Shown piece by piece: positions 36,396-45,030 of a DNA stretch of 64,000 nt. A program made the position numbers and the translations under genes. A model generated the notes under the pieces. That model did not search any database, was not told the origin of the DNA, and worked only from the letters and a program-made list of their open reading frames with translations. Source of the DNA: Pseudomonadales bacterium. GTDB taxonomy: Bacteria > Pseudomonadota > Gammaproteobacteria > Pseudomonadales > Azotimanducaceae. The stretch is taken from assembly GCA_029251375.1 (NCBI GenBank), contig JAQXDL010000010.1, positions 186,001-250,000 of the forward strand, given 5' to 3'. The stretch's first letter is position 1; each line of letters begins with the position of its first letter.

Positions 36396-36866
36396 TCAAG
36401 AAGCTTCTGGCTCCTCTTCGACGTTGCGCATGTGGTCTGCCATCGGCACAATTTTTTCCAATAGATCCTGATGCACATCACTCGGCAGCGACATTGTTTC
36501 CAAGGCGAGGTATAAACACTTTAGCCAAGCATCTCTATCGGCGATGGTGACCGGCACATGGATATGACGTGCCCGCAATCGAGGGTGTCCGTACAAATCT
36601 GTATACAGTGGTGGGCCGCCAAACCAACCCGAAAAATATTGCAATAGCTTCAAGCGCGAACTGGTCAAATCCGCTGGATGCAAAGAAAGAACATGTTTCG
36701 CTTCGGCGCTCACTTCCATATTGTCATAGAACAACGTAACCAATTGCCTTACACCAGCCTCGCCACCGATACGGGCATACAGCGTTTCTTCATTTGTTGT
36801 CTGCTTCTCTTCTTGTGTAGCTTCGCTTGCAGCTTCTTGTGCAGTTTCTTTTATCTTTTCACCCAT
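36396..36866 (-). CDS. Group 2 truncated haemoglobin (with charged N-terminal tail)
   Basis: A 156-residue globin. The core from residue 27 (LYARIGGEAGVRQLVTLFY) to the end shows the 2/2 globin layout, including GWFGGPPLYTDLYGHPRLRARH with the distal/B-E region aromatic residues and the His of RARHIHVPV as the probable proximal ligand. Such trHbO-type globins bind O2 or handle NO and peroxide. The first 25 residues are a Glu/Gln/Lys/Ala-rich tail of low complexity. Single gene. Confidence 0.87.
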   Translation of the reverse strand: MGEKIKETAQEAASEATQEEKQTTNEETLYARIGGEAGVRQLVTLFYDNMEVSAEAKHVLSLHPADLTSSRLKLLQYFSGWFGGPPLYTDLYGHPRLRARHIHVPVTIADRDAWLKCLYLALETMSLPSDVHQDLLEKIVPMADHMRNVEEEPEAS

Positions 36867-36930
36867 AGTAATAACGATTGACCCTCATCCATTTGACGCT
36901 ACATTTCTCATGCTTGTGCACATGTGACCA

Positions 36931-37341
36931 TCACGTTTGATCCGCGATGTCCGCAGTATTTTTTTCACAGGTTTTTAACCGCAAAACAACGATTGCACCA
37001 ATAGCCATTAGTCCAAGCGCTACAAACCGGTAAGTGTCATCGTCAATGGCGAACACCACTGACGACCCTCCAACAAGTACCATGCTCGAGATCGCCATGA
37101 CCTTTGTTCGAATACTGATGCAACGACTTTGTTCCCAACTTGCGATAACCGGACCAAAGGTGTCATTAGCGAGTAACCACTGATGCCAACGTTCAGAGGA
37201 TCTTGCAAAGCACCAAGCTGACAGCAACAAAAAGGGGGTGGTAGGCAATACCGGCATGGGAATTCCGATGATCCCCAGCGCTAACGCGACAAAACCAAGC
37301 CCGAGATACAGCCGTCGTTTAAACAAACTATCTTTCAACAT
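36931..37341 (-). CDS. YbaN-family (DUF454) inner-membrane protein
   Basis: A 136-residue protein with an opening hydrophobic pair (about 12-48, LGLGFVALALGIIGIPMPVLPTTPFLLLSAWCFARSS, shown in pieces here: GIPMPVLPTTPF is the family motif) and a second pair at about 85-125. This matches DUF454 (YbaN), function unknown. Its ATG at 37341 lies inside the first unit of a 14-bp minisatellite; each upstream unit also has ATG TTG AA, and no ordinary Shine-Dalgarno is present. It may be translated by coupling to upstream mini-ORFs. Confidence 0.82.
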   Translation of the reverse strand: MLKDSLFKRRLYLGLGFVALALGIIGIPMPVLPTTPFLLLSAWCFARSSERWHQWLLANDTFGPVIASWEQSRCISIRTKVMAISSMVLVGGSSVVFAIDDDTYRFVALGLMAIGAIVVLRLKTCEKNTADIADQT

Positions 37342-37445
37342 AAGGGCTTCAACATAAGGGCTTCAACATAAGAGCTTCAACATAAGAGCTTTAACATAAT
37401 CACTTCATTACAAGAGCTTCAATACACGGGCATCAATACAACAGC
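37334..37445. repeat. 14-bp minisatellite (8 units) over the DUF454 gene start
   Basis: Units of TTCAACATAAGGGC or TTCAACATAAGAGC at 37334-37347, 37348-37361, 37362-37375 and 37376-37389 are near identical. Four more degenerate units run to 37445, and a ninth trace follows. On the minus strand each of the first five contains ATGTT[GA]AA. Units 2-5 each open a frame of six codons (M-L-K-[P/L]-L-C) whose TGA lies inside the next ATGTTGA. No spacers, so not CRISPR. From 37446 to the esterase start at 37696 nothing else is seen. Confidence 0.95.
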
Positions 37446-37695
37446 TTGAACCTTTTTTGTCTGACACAAAATCTCGCATATAAAAGTCATGTTGAACTAT
37501 TCATCGTAAACGAGCAAATCTGCCTGCAGTGCTAATTCCTCGACTCACCGCTGTGGCTTGATAACAAGTTCGTGATACATTCGCTTGGTTAACAACACAA
37601 TTGCTGCTTGATGCTTTCGTTCTCCGTACGTTAAGCAATCTTTTAAGCGATGTTTCGAGCAAACTATTTTTAACAAAAATAAACGAAGGTTCAGC

Positions 37696-38616
37696 ATGCC
37701 AATAGATCCAGACACAATCACCCAATTGGGACTCGATCGAACCATCGAAGCATCGGTTAATGGCAGAGTAAACGGCGCCGAGAATAAGCCTGAATGGGAT
37801 GCTGCCTATCATCCCTGCACCGAAGCCTATCCTGCCGATAACGTGCCGACAGGTGAGGTTACACACTTCGAGAACTGGGCGAAAACAGAAATTTATGCAG
37901 GTACCCAACGCGACATGTGGGTTTATCTACCGGCAACAAAATCTGATCAATACCGCGTTGTGATCTTTAACGACGGCGCATGGTACTTGGGCAGAAAAGG
38001 TCCCGTTAGGGCCACTGCGGTATTGGATGTACTACTGCATCAAAAGGAAATCGAACCGACGATTGCCGTATTTATCAATTCAGGACGGCCCGATCATTAC
38101 GTTCGACCGCCTATCGCCTCGTACAACGATATCACCGCCCAACGCAGCCTTGAATACGATCTACTTTCACCCAACTACGGTAACTTTGTTTTCAAAGAGG
38201 TGATACCTTTTGTTGAAAGTCACTTTGACGTGAGCATCAGCAGACAGCCCGATCATCGAACCCTCTGCGGTATCAGTAGTGGCGGCATCGCTGCCTTTAC
38301 CGCAGCCTGGCATCACAGCGACCAGTGTTCTCGGGTTATTAGCCACTGCGGTTCTTATACGGACATTTGGGGCGGACACAACACACCATCAGTGATTCGT
38401 CAAAACCCTAAAAAACCTATTCGGGTCTTTCTTCAAAGCGGCGAAAACGATGCCAACACCCCCTTCGGTAACTGGTCATTAGCAAACAAAGCTATGGCAA
38501 GTGCATTTGATTGGGCGGGCTACGATTATAAGTTTGAGTTTGGTACGGGCGGCCACAATCTCGATCATGCAGGCGCTATATTTGCCGACACACTCCGATG
38601 GATATGGGCTAAATAA
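37696..38616 (+). CDS. Alpha/beta-hydrolase esterase, enterochelin-esterase-like
   Basis: A 306-residue esterase. Nucleophile elbow GISSGG (192-197, Ser195), an acid residue in SGENDAN and the catalytic His in GTGGHNLDHAG near 287. The long N-terminal beta region with RDMWVYLPA (72-80) resembles the Fes/IroE/esterase D-like enterochelin esterase group. No signal peptide, so it is cytoplasmic. No siderophore genes are nearby, so ferric-siderophore hydrolysis is not supported; a carbohydrate or organic ester is as likely. AAGG precedes the ATG. Confidence 0.85.
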   Translation: MPIDPDTITQLGLDRTIEASVNGRVNGAENKPEWDAAYHPCTEAYPADNVPTGEVTHFENWAKTEIYAGTQRDMWVYLPATKSDQYRVVIFNDGAWYLGRKGPVRATAVLDVLLHQKEIEPTIAVFINSGRPDHYVRPPIASYNDITAQRSLEYDLLSPNYGNFVFKEVIPFVESHFDVSISRQPDHRTLCGISSGGIAAFTAAWHHSDQCSRVISHCGSYTDIWGGHNTPSVIRQNPKKPIRVFLQSGENDANTPFGNWSLANKAMASAFDWAGYDYKFEFGTGGHNLDHAGAIFADTLRWIWAK

Positions 38617-38648
38617 CGAACACTTTTGACAACCGAACTTGCGTAAAG

Positions 38649-39077
38649 TCAGTAGAGGAAGTTTGCACTGCCCACTGCAATCAATAGACCGTTATCATTG
38701 TGCAGCGCCATACGCGTTGAGACCATTTTCGAACCGACCTTAAGTGCCTCACCTTTAATAGTGAATTGCTCGCCTCGGCCAGGCGACAGATAATCCACCC
38801 GCATATCGATAGTCGCCATTTTTTGGATTCGCTCAACCGCTTCACCTTTACTTTCCAAATGCAGTCTCGCCGCCTGCGCTGCAACAAATCCACCAACAGC
38901 ATCTATGCAAGATGCAATTGCACCGCCATGTAAAATACGCGTCAGCTCGTTGCCCATGAGTTCCGGGCGGTTCTTAATACGGGCATGAATCGTCGAGCCT
39001 TCGATACTGTCCAGCGTCATACCAAGATGTTGCTGAAACGGTACTGTTGCAAATCGTTCGGCTAGAATGTCTTCCAT
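38649..39077 (-). CDS. PaaI-type hotdog thioesterase
   Basis: About 142 residues with a single hotdog fold. The motif HGGAIASCIDAVGGFVAAQ holds the active-site region of the PaaI/YiiD-type thioesterases, which hydrolyse acyl- or aryl-CoA. The ATG at 39077 (MEDILAERF) gives the family N-terminus; 14 codons of open frame precede it. It converges with the esterase gene and lies between it and the phyH operon, which runs the other way. Confidence 0.8.
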   Translation of the reverse strand: MEDILAERFATVPFQQHLGMTLDSIEGSTIHARIKNRPELMGNELTRILHGGAIASCIDAVGGFVAAQAARLHLESKGEAVERIQKMATIDMRVDYLSPGRGEQFTIKGEALKVGSKMVSTRMALHNDNGLLIAVGSANFLY

Positions 39078-39283
39078 TAAAAATCCAAATTTAAATAAGT
39101 GATTGACGACCAAACTCAATACTACACGAACCTTAAGCGTCCTTAGTTACATCAATTTGGCAAATTTTTCTGCTATTCACACAAATTAATCGCAATCGAG
39201 TACACTCATTGCTGCTATAAATTTTGCTTTCAGCATGCGTGCCATTATCAACCCAAGCGAAACGACCAAACGAGTCAATATCA

Positions 39284-40204
39284 ATGAACAAAGATAGATT
39301 TACCCATGCCCACGTTGAGCAATGGCGACAAGAAGGATTCGTTATCATCCCAGATTTCTTTACTGCGCAAGAGATTGCGCCGATAGTCACCGACTATGAA
39401 CGAATGTACGGAAAGAAGGGGGCCGGTGATTTTGCCGGCACGGAGCTAAACCTGAAACAAGAAGACGGCGTCGGGGAATTCAGAAATAACCAATTCAAGA
39501 ACATCGATATTCTGCCCTATGAAGGATCAGTGGAGATGAATCTCATTTCACTTCATCCCGCTTTAATCGAATTCGCTAAACAAGTACTCAGCACGGACGA
39601 AGTGCATCTATACCAATCCCATACTTGGGCAAAGTACACGGGCGAAGCTGACTATGATCAAGCGCATCACTGCGACTTCAGCAACCATACATTAACGGTT
39701 CCCGCCGACTCACCAAGTCAACGAAGTGTCGACATCGTTATTTACTACACTGACGTGACAGATGCCCATGGCGCCCTGCACTATGTCACCAAAACTGACG
39801 CTAGCGAAGTACTTAGGGACGGCGCAATATGGGCGCCTGAACCTGAACAACAAATCCAACTTCGCTCAAAGGAACGATCAGCAGCGGGAACGGCAGGCAC
39901 ACTCGTCGCCCACAGTATTGATACGTTTCATCGCGGCACTAATCTAACGCTACCGCAAGGCTATCGATATACCATGACGGTTGGCTACAAGGCTGCAGGC
40001 AATGACATGATCGGTTATTCCACATGGCAGGATTCCGCAGAGAAACCTTGGGACAACATATTCAACAACGCCACGCCGCAGCAACTTCAATGTTTAGGTA
40101 TTCCAAAGCCAGGTGACGCCTTTTGGAGCCAGCGCACACTGAAATTGACACAGGCGCGATGGCCCAATTGGGATATGCAGCCATACTTTGATGCGGTGAA
40201 CTGA
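39284..40204 (+). CDS. Phytanoyl-CoA dioxygenase (PhyH) family 2-oxoglutarate/Fe(II) enzyme
   Basis: About 306 residues. Facial-triad residues seen: His129-x-Asp131 (HHCD) and distal His216, with Arg217 (FHRGTN) in the 2-oxoglutarate-binding spot. It would hydroxylate an organic substrate with O2 and 2-oxoglutarate. The ATG at 39284 has a family-like N-terminus (MNKDRFTHAHVEQW); 20 open codons precede it. The gnd ATG is 2 bp past its stop and gntK abuts gnd, so it is coupled to gluconate and pentose-phosphate enzymes, which hints at a sugar-acid or sugar-linked substrate. That part is inference. Confidence 0.88.
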   Translation: MNKDRFTHAHVEQWRQEGFVIIPDFFTAQEIAPIVTDYERMYGKKGAGDFAGTELNLKQEDGVGEFRNNQFKNIDILPYEGSVEMNLISLHPALIEFAKQVLSTDEVHLYQSHTWAKYTGEADYDQAHHCDFSNHTLTVPADSPSQRSVDIVIYYTDVTDAHGALHYVTKTDASEVLRDGAIWAPEPEQQIQLRSKERSAAGTAGTLVAHSIDTFHRGTNLTLPQGYRYTMTVGYKAAGNDMIGYSTWQDSAEKPWDNIFNNATPQQLQCLGIPKPGDAFWSQRTLKLTQARWPNWDMQPYFDAVN

Positions 40205-40206
40205 TC

Positions 40207-41595
40207 ATGGCATCGAGCATTGGCATTATCGGCTTAGGCGCAATGGGTAAAAACCTTGCCTTAAACCTCATACACCAAGACATTCCTGTCAGCGTCTATA
40301 GTTATCAAGCGAAAGAGCTGGGCGGTTTCACACAACTTCAATCCGACTTCCCGAACATCGACGTCTGTGAAAATCTCGAGGATTTTATCGCTTCATTATC
40401 TAAACCCAAAAAGGTTTTGTTGATGGTGACCGCTGGCGCAGCGGTCGATCTTGTCATTGACGACATTAAGGACCTACTGGATGAAGACGATATCATCATC
40501 GATGCGGGCAATTCGCATTTCGAAGACACGCAGCGTCGCGAAGCCAAATTAAAAAACGACGGCATACACTATTTAGGTACCGGAGTTTCAGGCGGTGCGA
40601 TGGGCGCGCGTCACGGCGCATCAATTATGGCTGGCGGAAATCATCAGGCCTTCACAGATACAGAATCCCTTTTTAGTGCTTTGGCAGCCAAGGGTCCTGA
40701 TACGCCTTGTTATACACACATTGGTCCGGGAGGCTCCGGTCATTTTGTGAAAATGGTTCACAATGGAATCGAATACGGCATCATGCAGATCCTTGCAGAG
40801 ACCTACGGACTGCTTAGACAGCAGAGTTCCAACCTTGAGATCGCTGAAATTTTCGGCGACTTAAATACGACGTTACTACGATCCTATCTAATCGACATCA
40901 CCGCCAAGGTGCTACGCAAACAGGATGATATCACTGACGCAAGTCTTGTCGATATGATTTCCGATCAAGCCGCACAAAAAGGTACGGGCCAATGGACCGT
41001 TACAGCAGCGATGCAATTAGGTGTACCGATTCCAACAATTGTCGCCGCAGTGACGGAGCGCAACGTCTCTGCACAAAAAACCCAGCGTACAAAAAACCAT
41101 GCTGTTTATGGCACAAACGCAATTAACATGAAGGCAAACATAGATGTTAACGATATCTATGGCGCGCTGTTGGCCAGCATTCTGCTCACCTACGAGCAAG
41201 GCATCGCGCTAATCCATGCAGCCTCCGAACATTACCAATGGCACATTTCGAGCGTCGATGTCATCCGCGTGTGGCGGGACGGCTGCATCATACGAGCCGA
41301 TCTTTTGGCGCCTATCGAAAAAGCATTGCTCGATTCATCTGCGCCGTTAATCCGCCAAGGCTGGACTGTCGAAATTATGTCAAAGCACCTATCATGCCTA
41401 CGTCATCTAGCATCAACGTCTATCGCCAGCGGTGTTTCAGCCCCAGCGCTGTGCAGCACACTCGCCTATTTCGACTCCTCCATTACCGACCCTCTGCCCA
41501 CCAACCTGATTCAAGCCCAACGAGATTACTTTGGCGCCCACAGCTATCAACGCAATGATAAAGAAGGGCAATACAAAACCGACTGGGATCAATAG
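40207..41595 (+). CDS. gnd: 6-phosphogluconate dehydrogenase, decarboxylating
   Basis: A 462-residue NADP-type enzyme that converts 6-phosphogluconate to ribulose-5-phosphate and CO2. Signatures: IGLGAMGKNLALNL (dinucleotide fold), GTGVSGGAMGARHGA and the catalytic GPGGSGHFVKMVHNGIEYG with Lys/Asn/His. The C-terminal dimer domain ends near RWPTNLIQAQRDYFGAH. Length fits the long-form enzyme. Middle gene of phyH-gnd-gntK; its stop is the base before the gntK ATG, so translation is coupled. Confidence 0.93.
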   Translation: MASSIGIIGLGAMGKNLALNLIHQDIPVSVYSYQAKELGGFTQLQSDFPNIDVCENLEDFIASLSKPKKVLLMVTAGAAVDLVIDDIKDLLDEDDIIIDAGNSHFEDTQRREAKLKNDGIHYLGTGVSGGAMGARHGASIMAGGNHQAFTDTESLFSALAAKGPDTPCYTHIGPGGSGHFVKMVHNGIEYGIMQILAETYGLLRQQSSNLEIAEIFGDLNTTLLRSYLIDITAKVLRKQDDITDASLVDMISDQAAQKGTGQWTVTAAMQLGVPIPTIVAAVTERNVSAQKTQRTKNHAVYGTNAINMKANIDVNDIYGALLASILLTYEQGIALIHAASEHYQWHISSVDVIRVWRDGCIIRADLLAPIEKALLDSSAPLIRQGWTVEIMSKHLSCLRHLASTSIASGVSAPALCSTLAYFDSSITDPLPTNLIQAQRDYFGAHSYQRNDKEGQYKTDWDQ

Positions 41596-42081
41596 ATGAT
41601 AATCGTTGTCTGGGGCGTTAGCGGCTGCGGCAAAACTACCATTGCAAAGTTGTTGGCAAAGCATCTGGATTGGCAATTTTTGGATGCCGATGATTTTCAT
41701 TCGCCCCAAAATATCAAAAAGATGAGCGAAGGTCAGCCGCTCAACGACGAGGATAGAAAGCCTTGGCTCAATGACGTCGCTGCGCAGTTAACGAACATCA
41801 ACACCGCTGGCGGAAGCGCAACACTGGCATGCTCCGCACTAAAAGAGTCTTATCGAGATCTGCTTGGTATAAACGAGAACAACATTAAATCTGTATTACT
41901 TTATGCCGACCAACAAGTCATACAACAACGCCTTGAAATGCGGCAGCACGAATTCATGAACAAAGATCTACTCACTAGCCAATTTGAAACTCTCGAAACT
42001 GCGACCCAAGGCATCAAAGTCAGTATTGAACAGTCTCCCACAGATATCTGCCAGGAGATAAGACACCGGTTACAAATCTAA
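41596..42081 (+). CDS. gntK: Gluconokinase
   Basis: A 161-residue P-loop kinase that phosphorylates gluconate to 6-phosphogluconate, the substrate of the upstream Gnd. P-loop GVSGCGKT (7-14), then the family-specific DADDFHSPQNIKKMSEGQPL and DEDRKPWL segments. Length and motifs match GntK. Last gene of the operon; a run of 7-bp repeats follows it. Confidence 0.93.
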   Translation: MIIVVWGVSGCGKTTIAKLLAKHLDWQFLDADDFHSPQNIKKMSEGQPLNDEDRKPWLNDVAAQLTNINTAGGSATLACSALKESYRDLLGINENNIKSVLLYADQQVIQQRLEMRQHEFMNKDLLTSQFETLETATQGIKVSIEQSPTDICQEIRHRLQI

Positions 42082-42095
42082 CGGCCATTTTTGTA

Positions 42096-42123
42096 CTTAG
42101 CACTTAGGACTTAGGACTTAGCA
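42096..42123. repeat. Four 7-bp tandem repeats between convergent genes
   Basis: CTTAGCA, CTTAGGA, CTTAGGA, CTTAGCA follow each other exactly at 42096-42123 in the 72-bp gap between gntK and the convergent cupin gene. Microsatellite-like; 7 is not a multiple of 3 but the tract is not coding. Confidence 0.85.
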
Positions 42124-42153
42124 GTGAACTTTGAAATGAGCAAACAGTAAAAC

Positions 42154-42621
42154 CTATTTCGCCGGAGCCGCATGTATTGGATCTATCCAATGTAATCCGT
42201 CCGGATCTTCTATCACAGGAATATCCAAGTTCACGACGACAGGATCCTGATCACTTCTTACCAGCACGCACTGCAATGGTTCGTCACTATTCGCGTTAAT
42301 CTCTTGATGAGGCACAAAGGGTGGTACAAATATAAAATCACCGGGTCCCGCTTCTGCAACAAACTCTAACTTCTCGCCCCAGCGCATTCTTGCATTACCA
42401 CTAACGATGTAGATGATGCTCTCCAACTCACCGTGGTGATGCGCGCCTGTTTTCGCATCAGGGTGAATATTGACGGTGCCCGCCCAAAGCTTTTGCGCAC
42501 CTGCAGTCGCAGCGGTAACAGCTGCAGCCCGATTCATGCCCGGTGTTTGAAGTGTATTGGTATCAAGATGATCACCACTGATTACTTTCACACCATTACT
42601 TTTCCAATCTTCCTCTGACAT
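42154..42621 (-). CDS. Cupin-domain protein
   Basis: About 155 residues with one double-stranded beta-helix. The metal motif reads GAHHHGELES (two His then Glu) and the second His lies in PPFVPHQE. The start is the ATG at 42621 (MSEEDWKSNG), preceded by GGAG at a 9-nt spacing; 13 open codons lie upstream. Cupins of this length are often isomerases, dioxygenases or sugar-binding proteins; no specific activity is recognised. It converges with the gntK operon, and the following gene on its far side is a divergent MFS carrier. Confidence 0.85.
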   Translation of the reverse strand: MSEEDWKSNGVKVISGDHLDTNTLQTPGMNRAAAVTAATAGAQKLWAGTVNIHPDAKTGAHHHGELESIIYIVSGNARMRWGEKLEFVAEAGPGDFIFVPPFVPHQEINANSDEPLQCVLVRSDQDPVVVNLDIPVIEDPDGLHWIDPIHAAPAK

Positions 42622-42928
42622 TCTCTCAACTCCAGTTTTAAAGCCACGCCAAACCGTCAAAAGTGCACGTTAACTCTGCGAGGCCTGGCAATAATTAATG
42701 ACATCTCGGCTCATCTTGTAATGTTTTGATACTCGATACAGCGAACCTAATGCCTCCAAAGTAAACCAACTGCACAAGTAGAATCAACTCAGCATTAGCA
42801 CCTGACACCGCAACTGACGGCCTCACTTTTATATTTGAAAAGTAGATGAAACGATATACCGGCCAGCTTTGCCAGACGTGCAAGTTCACTGTTACTCTAG
42901 GCGAATAAGAAAAATCTGGAGATCTAGC

Positions 42929-44287
42929 ATTAGTCAGAAACCTCTCACGTCAAGAGTCCTCATTGCCTACTCCGGCATTACGATACCTATGGCGGCGATG
43001 GGCATGCCAATCGCCGTTTATTTGCCCCGCTTTTACACCGAGGGCATGGGCCTTTCCTTGGTCACAGTCGGCTTAATCTTCACCATCGCGCGAATCTGGG
43101 ATGTTGTCACAGACCCCATCATGGGCATGGTCATCGATCGCTACGATACGCGCTGGGGTCGCCGCAAACATTGGATCGCCATCTCGATTCCAATCTTACT
43201 CATCTCCGTCTGGATGGTGTTTATACCTAATAAAGAAAACGTCTCAGGTCTGTATTTACTATTTTGGCTGATCGCACTTTATGTGGGCTATACCATGCTC
43301 GCAATCGCCCACCAATCCTGGGGCGCGGAACTGTCAAAGAGTTACGATGATCGATCACGGCTGTTCGGCTATCGGGAAATATTCATCATCGCCGGCATGA
43401 CATGCGTACTAGCACTACCTGCGGGTTTAGAACTAACCGGCATGAATGATCAAGCGTCAAAGGTCGCCAGTATGGGATGGTTTTGTCTGATCCTATTCCC
43501 GATATTTATCTTTCCAACACTCATGATGGTGCCGGACAGTCATAGCAAACCGCAAACTAAAATTGATTGGAAACAGTCATTAAAACTGTTTGCTGAGAAC
43601 AAACTTCTATGGCGCCTGCTGGCGGCAGATCTTGCATCTGGGTTCGGCGTTGGCGTTTCCGGCGCACTGTATATATTCATCGCCAGCTCCTATTTCGCCC
43701 TACCCGAACATGCCAGCATTGCTTTACTATTTTACTTTCTCGCCAGCTTTGTTGCTATGCCGCTTTGGCTAAAGCTCGCCTACCACAAAGGTAAAGACAC
43801 CACTTTAAAAATCGCCTTGCTATACGGCGTGGTGTTAAACCTGTTACTGCTCGTGCTAGCCGAATCAGGCAATGTGTTAATACTTTGGGGGTTCACCATA
43901 AGTTATGGTGTGGCCTTCGGTGCAGCGCCGGCACTGCTGCGCTCAATGATGGCCGATCTAACCGATGAGGATGAGTTACGCTCAGGCAGTAACCGTTCGG
44001 GTTTATTTTTCGCGCTTCTTACGACCACTAACAAACTCGGTGCAGCGTTGGCTGTTGGTGCAAGTTTCGCATTGCTCGAGGTTATGTTTGATTTCATCCC
44101 CGGTGGCAGTAATCATCAGACATCTCTTGATGGCCTGCTTATCACCTACTGCGTTGGCACGGCTGCTGGGTTATTTCTCGCGTTTGTGCCTTTGATAGGC
44201 TATCCGCTTGATCGCGCTGCTCACGATAAAATTCGGCAGCAATTACTGCAGCAAAATATTGATTCAGGTCAAGCCAACAATACTTAG
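42929..44287 (+). CDS. MFS transporter, GPH type; possible ATT start
   Basis: About 453 residues with 12 hydrophobic segments. GPH blocks: RIWDVVTDPIMGMVIDRYDTRWGRRK at loop 2-3 and SWGAELSKSYDDRSRLFGYRE further on. The open frame begins with a CTG at 42869, giving an unlikely N-terminus. An AAATCTGGAG ribosome-site-like stretch lies just upstream of the ATT at 42929, which encodes the natural start ISQKPLTSRVLIAYSG. ATT is a rare start codon, so the true start is not settled. Probably a sugar or sugar-acid carrier. Confidence 0.8.
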   Translation: MSQKPLTSRVLIAYSGITIPMAAMGMPIAVYLPRFYTEGMGLSLVTVGLIFTIARIWDVVTDPIMGMVIDRYDTRWGRRKHWIAISIPILLISVWMVFIPNKENVSGLYLLFWLIALYVGYTMLAIAHQSWGAELSKSYDDRSRLFGYREIFIIAGMTCVLALPAGLELTGMNDQASKVASMGWFCLILFPIFIFPTLMMVPDSHSKPQTKIDWKQSLKLFAENKLLWRLLAADLASGFGVGVSGALYIFIASSYFALPEHASIALLFYFLASFVAMPLWLKLAYHKGKDTTLKIALLYGVVLNLLLLVLAESGNVLILWGFTISYGVAFGAAPALLRSMMADLTDEDELRSGSNRSGLFFALLTTTNKLGAALAVGASFALLEVMFDFIPGGSNHQTSLDGLLITYCVGTAAGLFLAFVPLIGYPLDRAAHDKIRQQLLQQNIDSGQANNT

Positions 44288-44410
44288 CAGTCAATAGCCC
44301 TACAATCCTATGTTCAAATAACATTCATATTTCAAACTTGGAATATGAATGCTATTACCCTGTACTAAAAATTTAGCTGAGGGCATGAGCTTCAAACATA
44401 GGAAAGCAAA

Positions 44411-44929
44411 ATGAATGACGTACAGATTGCCAACGAAGACCTTGGTCATATTGAGCAGATCACCGGCTATGTTAAAGCGACACTAACGCGACGTCTCGAT
44501 CACCCAGCGGTAAAAGTTTGGGCAATGCTCACCGAGTCTTCACATATTAAAGATTGGCTTGCACCAGGTGAGATTGAGTTAACAAAAGGCGGACGAGCTA
44601 AACTTAACTTTGGTGATAGCGGCATTATAATCGACAGCGAGGTGTCCGAATGTGAAACCAACCAGTTGCTAGAGTATTCTTGGAGCAACTCCAAGAATGA
44701 ACCACGTCGCCCCATTCGCTGGTCTCTCGAACCGGAGTCGAGCGGCACTAAACTGACCTTAACGATCAAAATTCCTGAAGACGAAGTTGTTGATCGGTCC
44801 TGCGCGGGCTGGGAAGCTCACCTAACCATGTTGCAGGCCGCCATTGAAGGAGTACCTATCAAGTTTCCCTTTGAACACTTTCAGGAATCAAGAGCAGGTT
44901 ATAAGAAGTTGCTTGGCATTGAAGCATAA
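44411..44929 (+). CDS. SRPBCC-domain protein (AHSA1-like)
   Basis: A 172-residue protein with the START/Bet v 1 fold of the AHSA1 group: VKATLTRRLDHPAVKVWAML opening, LAPGEIELTKGGRAKLNFGD and the helix near LTMLQAAIEGV. These bind hydrophobic ligands or act as Hsp90-activator-like domains; bacterial members are mostly uncharacterised. GGAAAGC precedes the ATG. A strong terminator follows. Confidence 0.82.
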   Translation: MNDVQIANEDLGHIEQITGYVKATLTRRLDHPAVKVWAMLTESSHIKDWLAPGEIELTKGGRAKLNFGDSGIIIDSEVSECETNQLLEYSWSNSKNEPRRPIRWSLEPESSGTKLTLTIKIPEDEVVDRSCAGWEAHLTMLQAAIEGVPIKFPFEHFQESRAGYKKLLGIEA

Positions 44930-44956
44930 CGCAAACAGAGCCTTTAACTTTTAGGC

Positions 44957-44990
44957 AAAAAAAAGGAACCTGATTTAAGGTTCCTTTTTT
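44957..44990. terminator. Bidirectional intrinsic terminator
   Basis: GGAACCT and AGGTTCC pair around a 6-nt loop. A run of A's before and T's after extends the stem and gives a U-tract on both strands. Sits between convergent SRPBCC and acyl-CoA dehydrogenase genes. Confidence 0.9.
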
Positions 44991-45030
44991 ATTAGTCAAA
45001 GCCGCTTTAAAGCATTGTTATTTACTGCGT

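Noticed and set aside
37334-37445. Possible CRISPR array
   Set aside because: Units are adjacent 14-bp tandem copies without spacers, and no cas genes are present.
37696-38616. Siderophore (enterobactin) esterase role
   Set aside because: No siderophore biosynthesis, uptake or Fur-type site is near; only the fold supports it.
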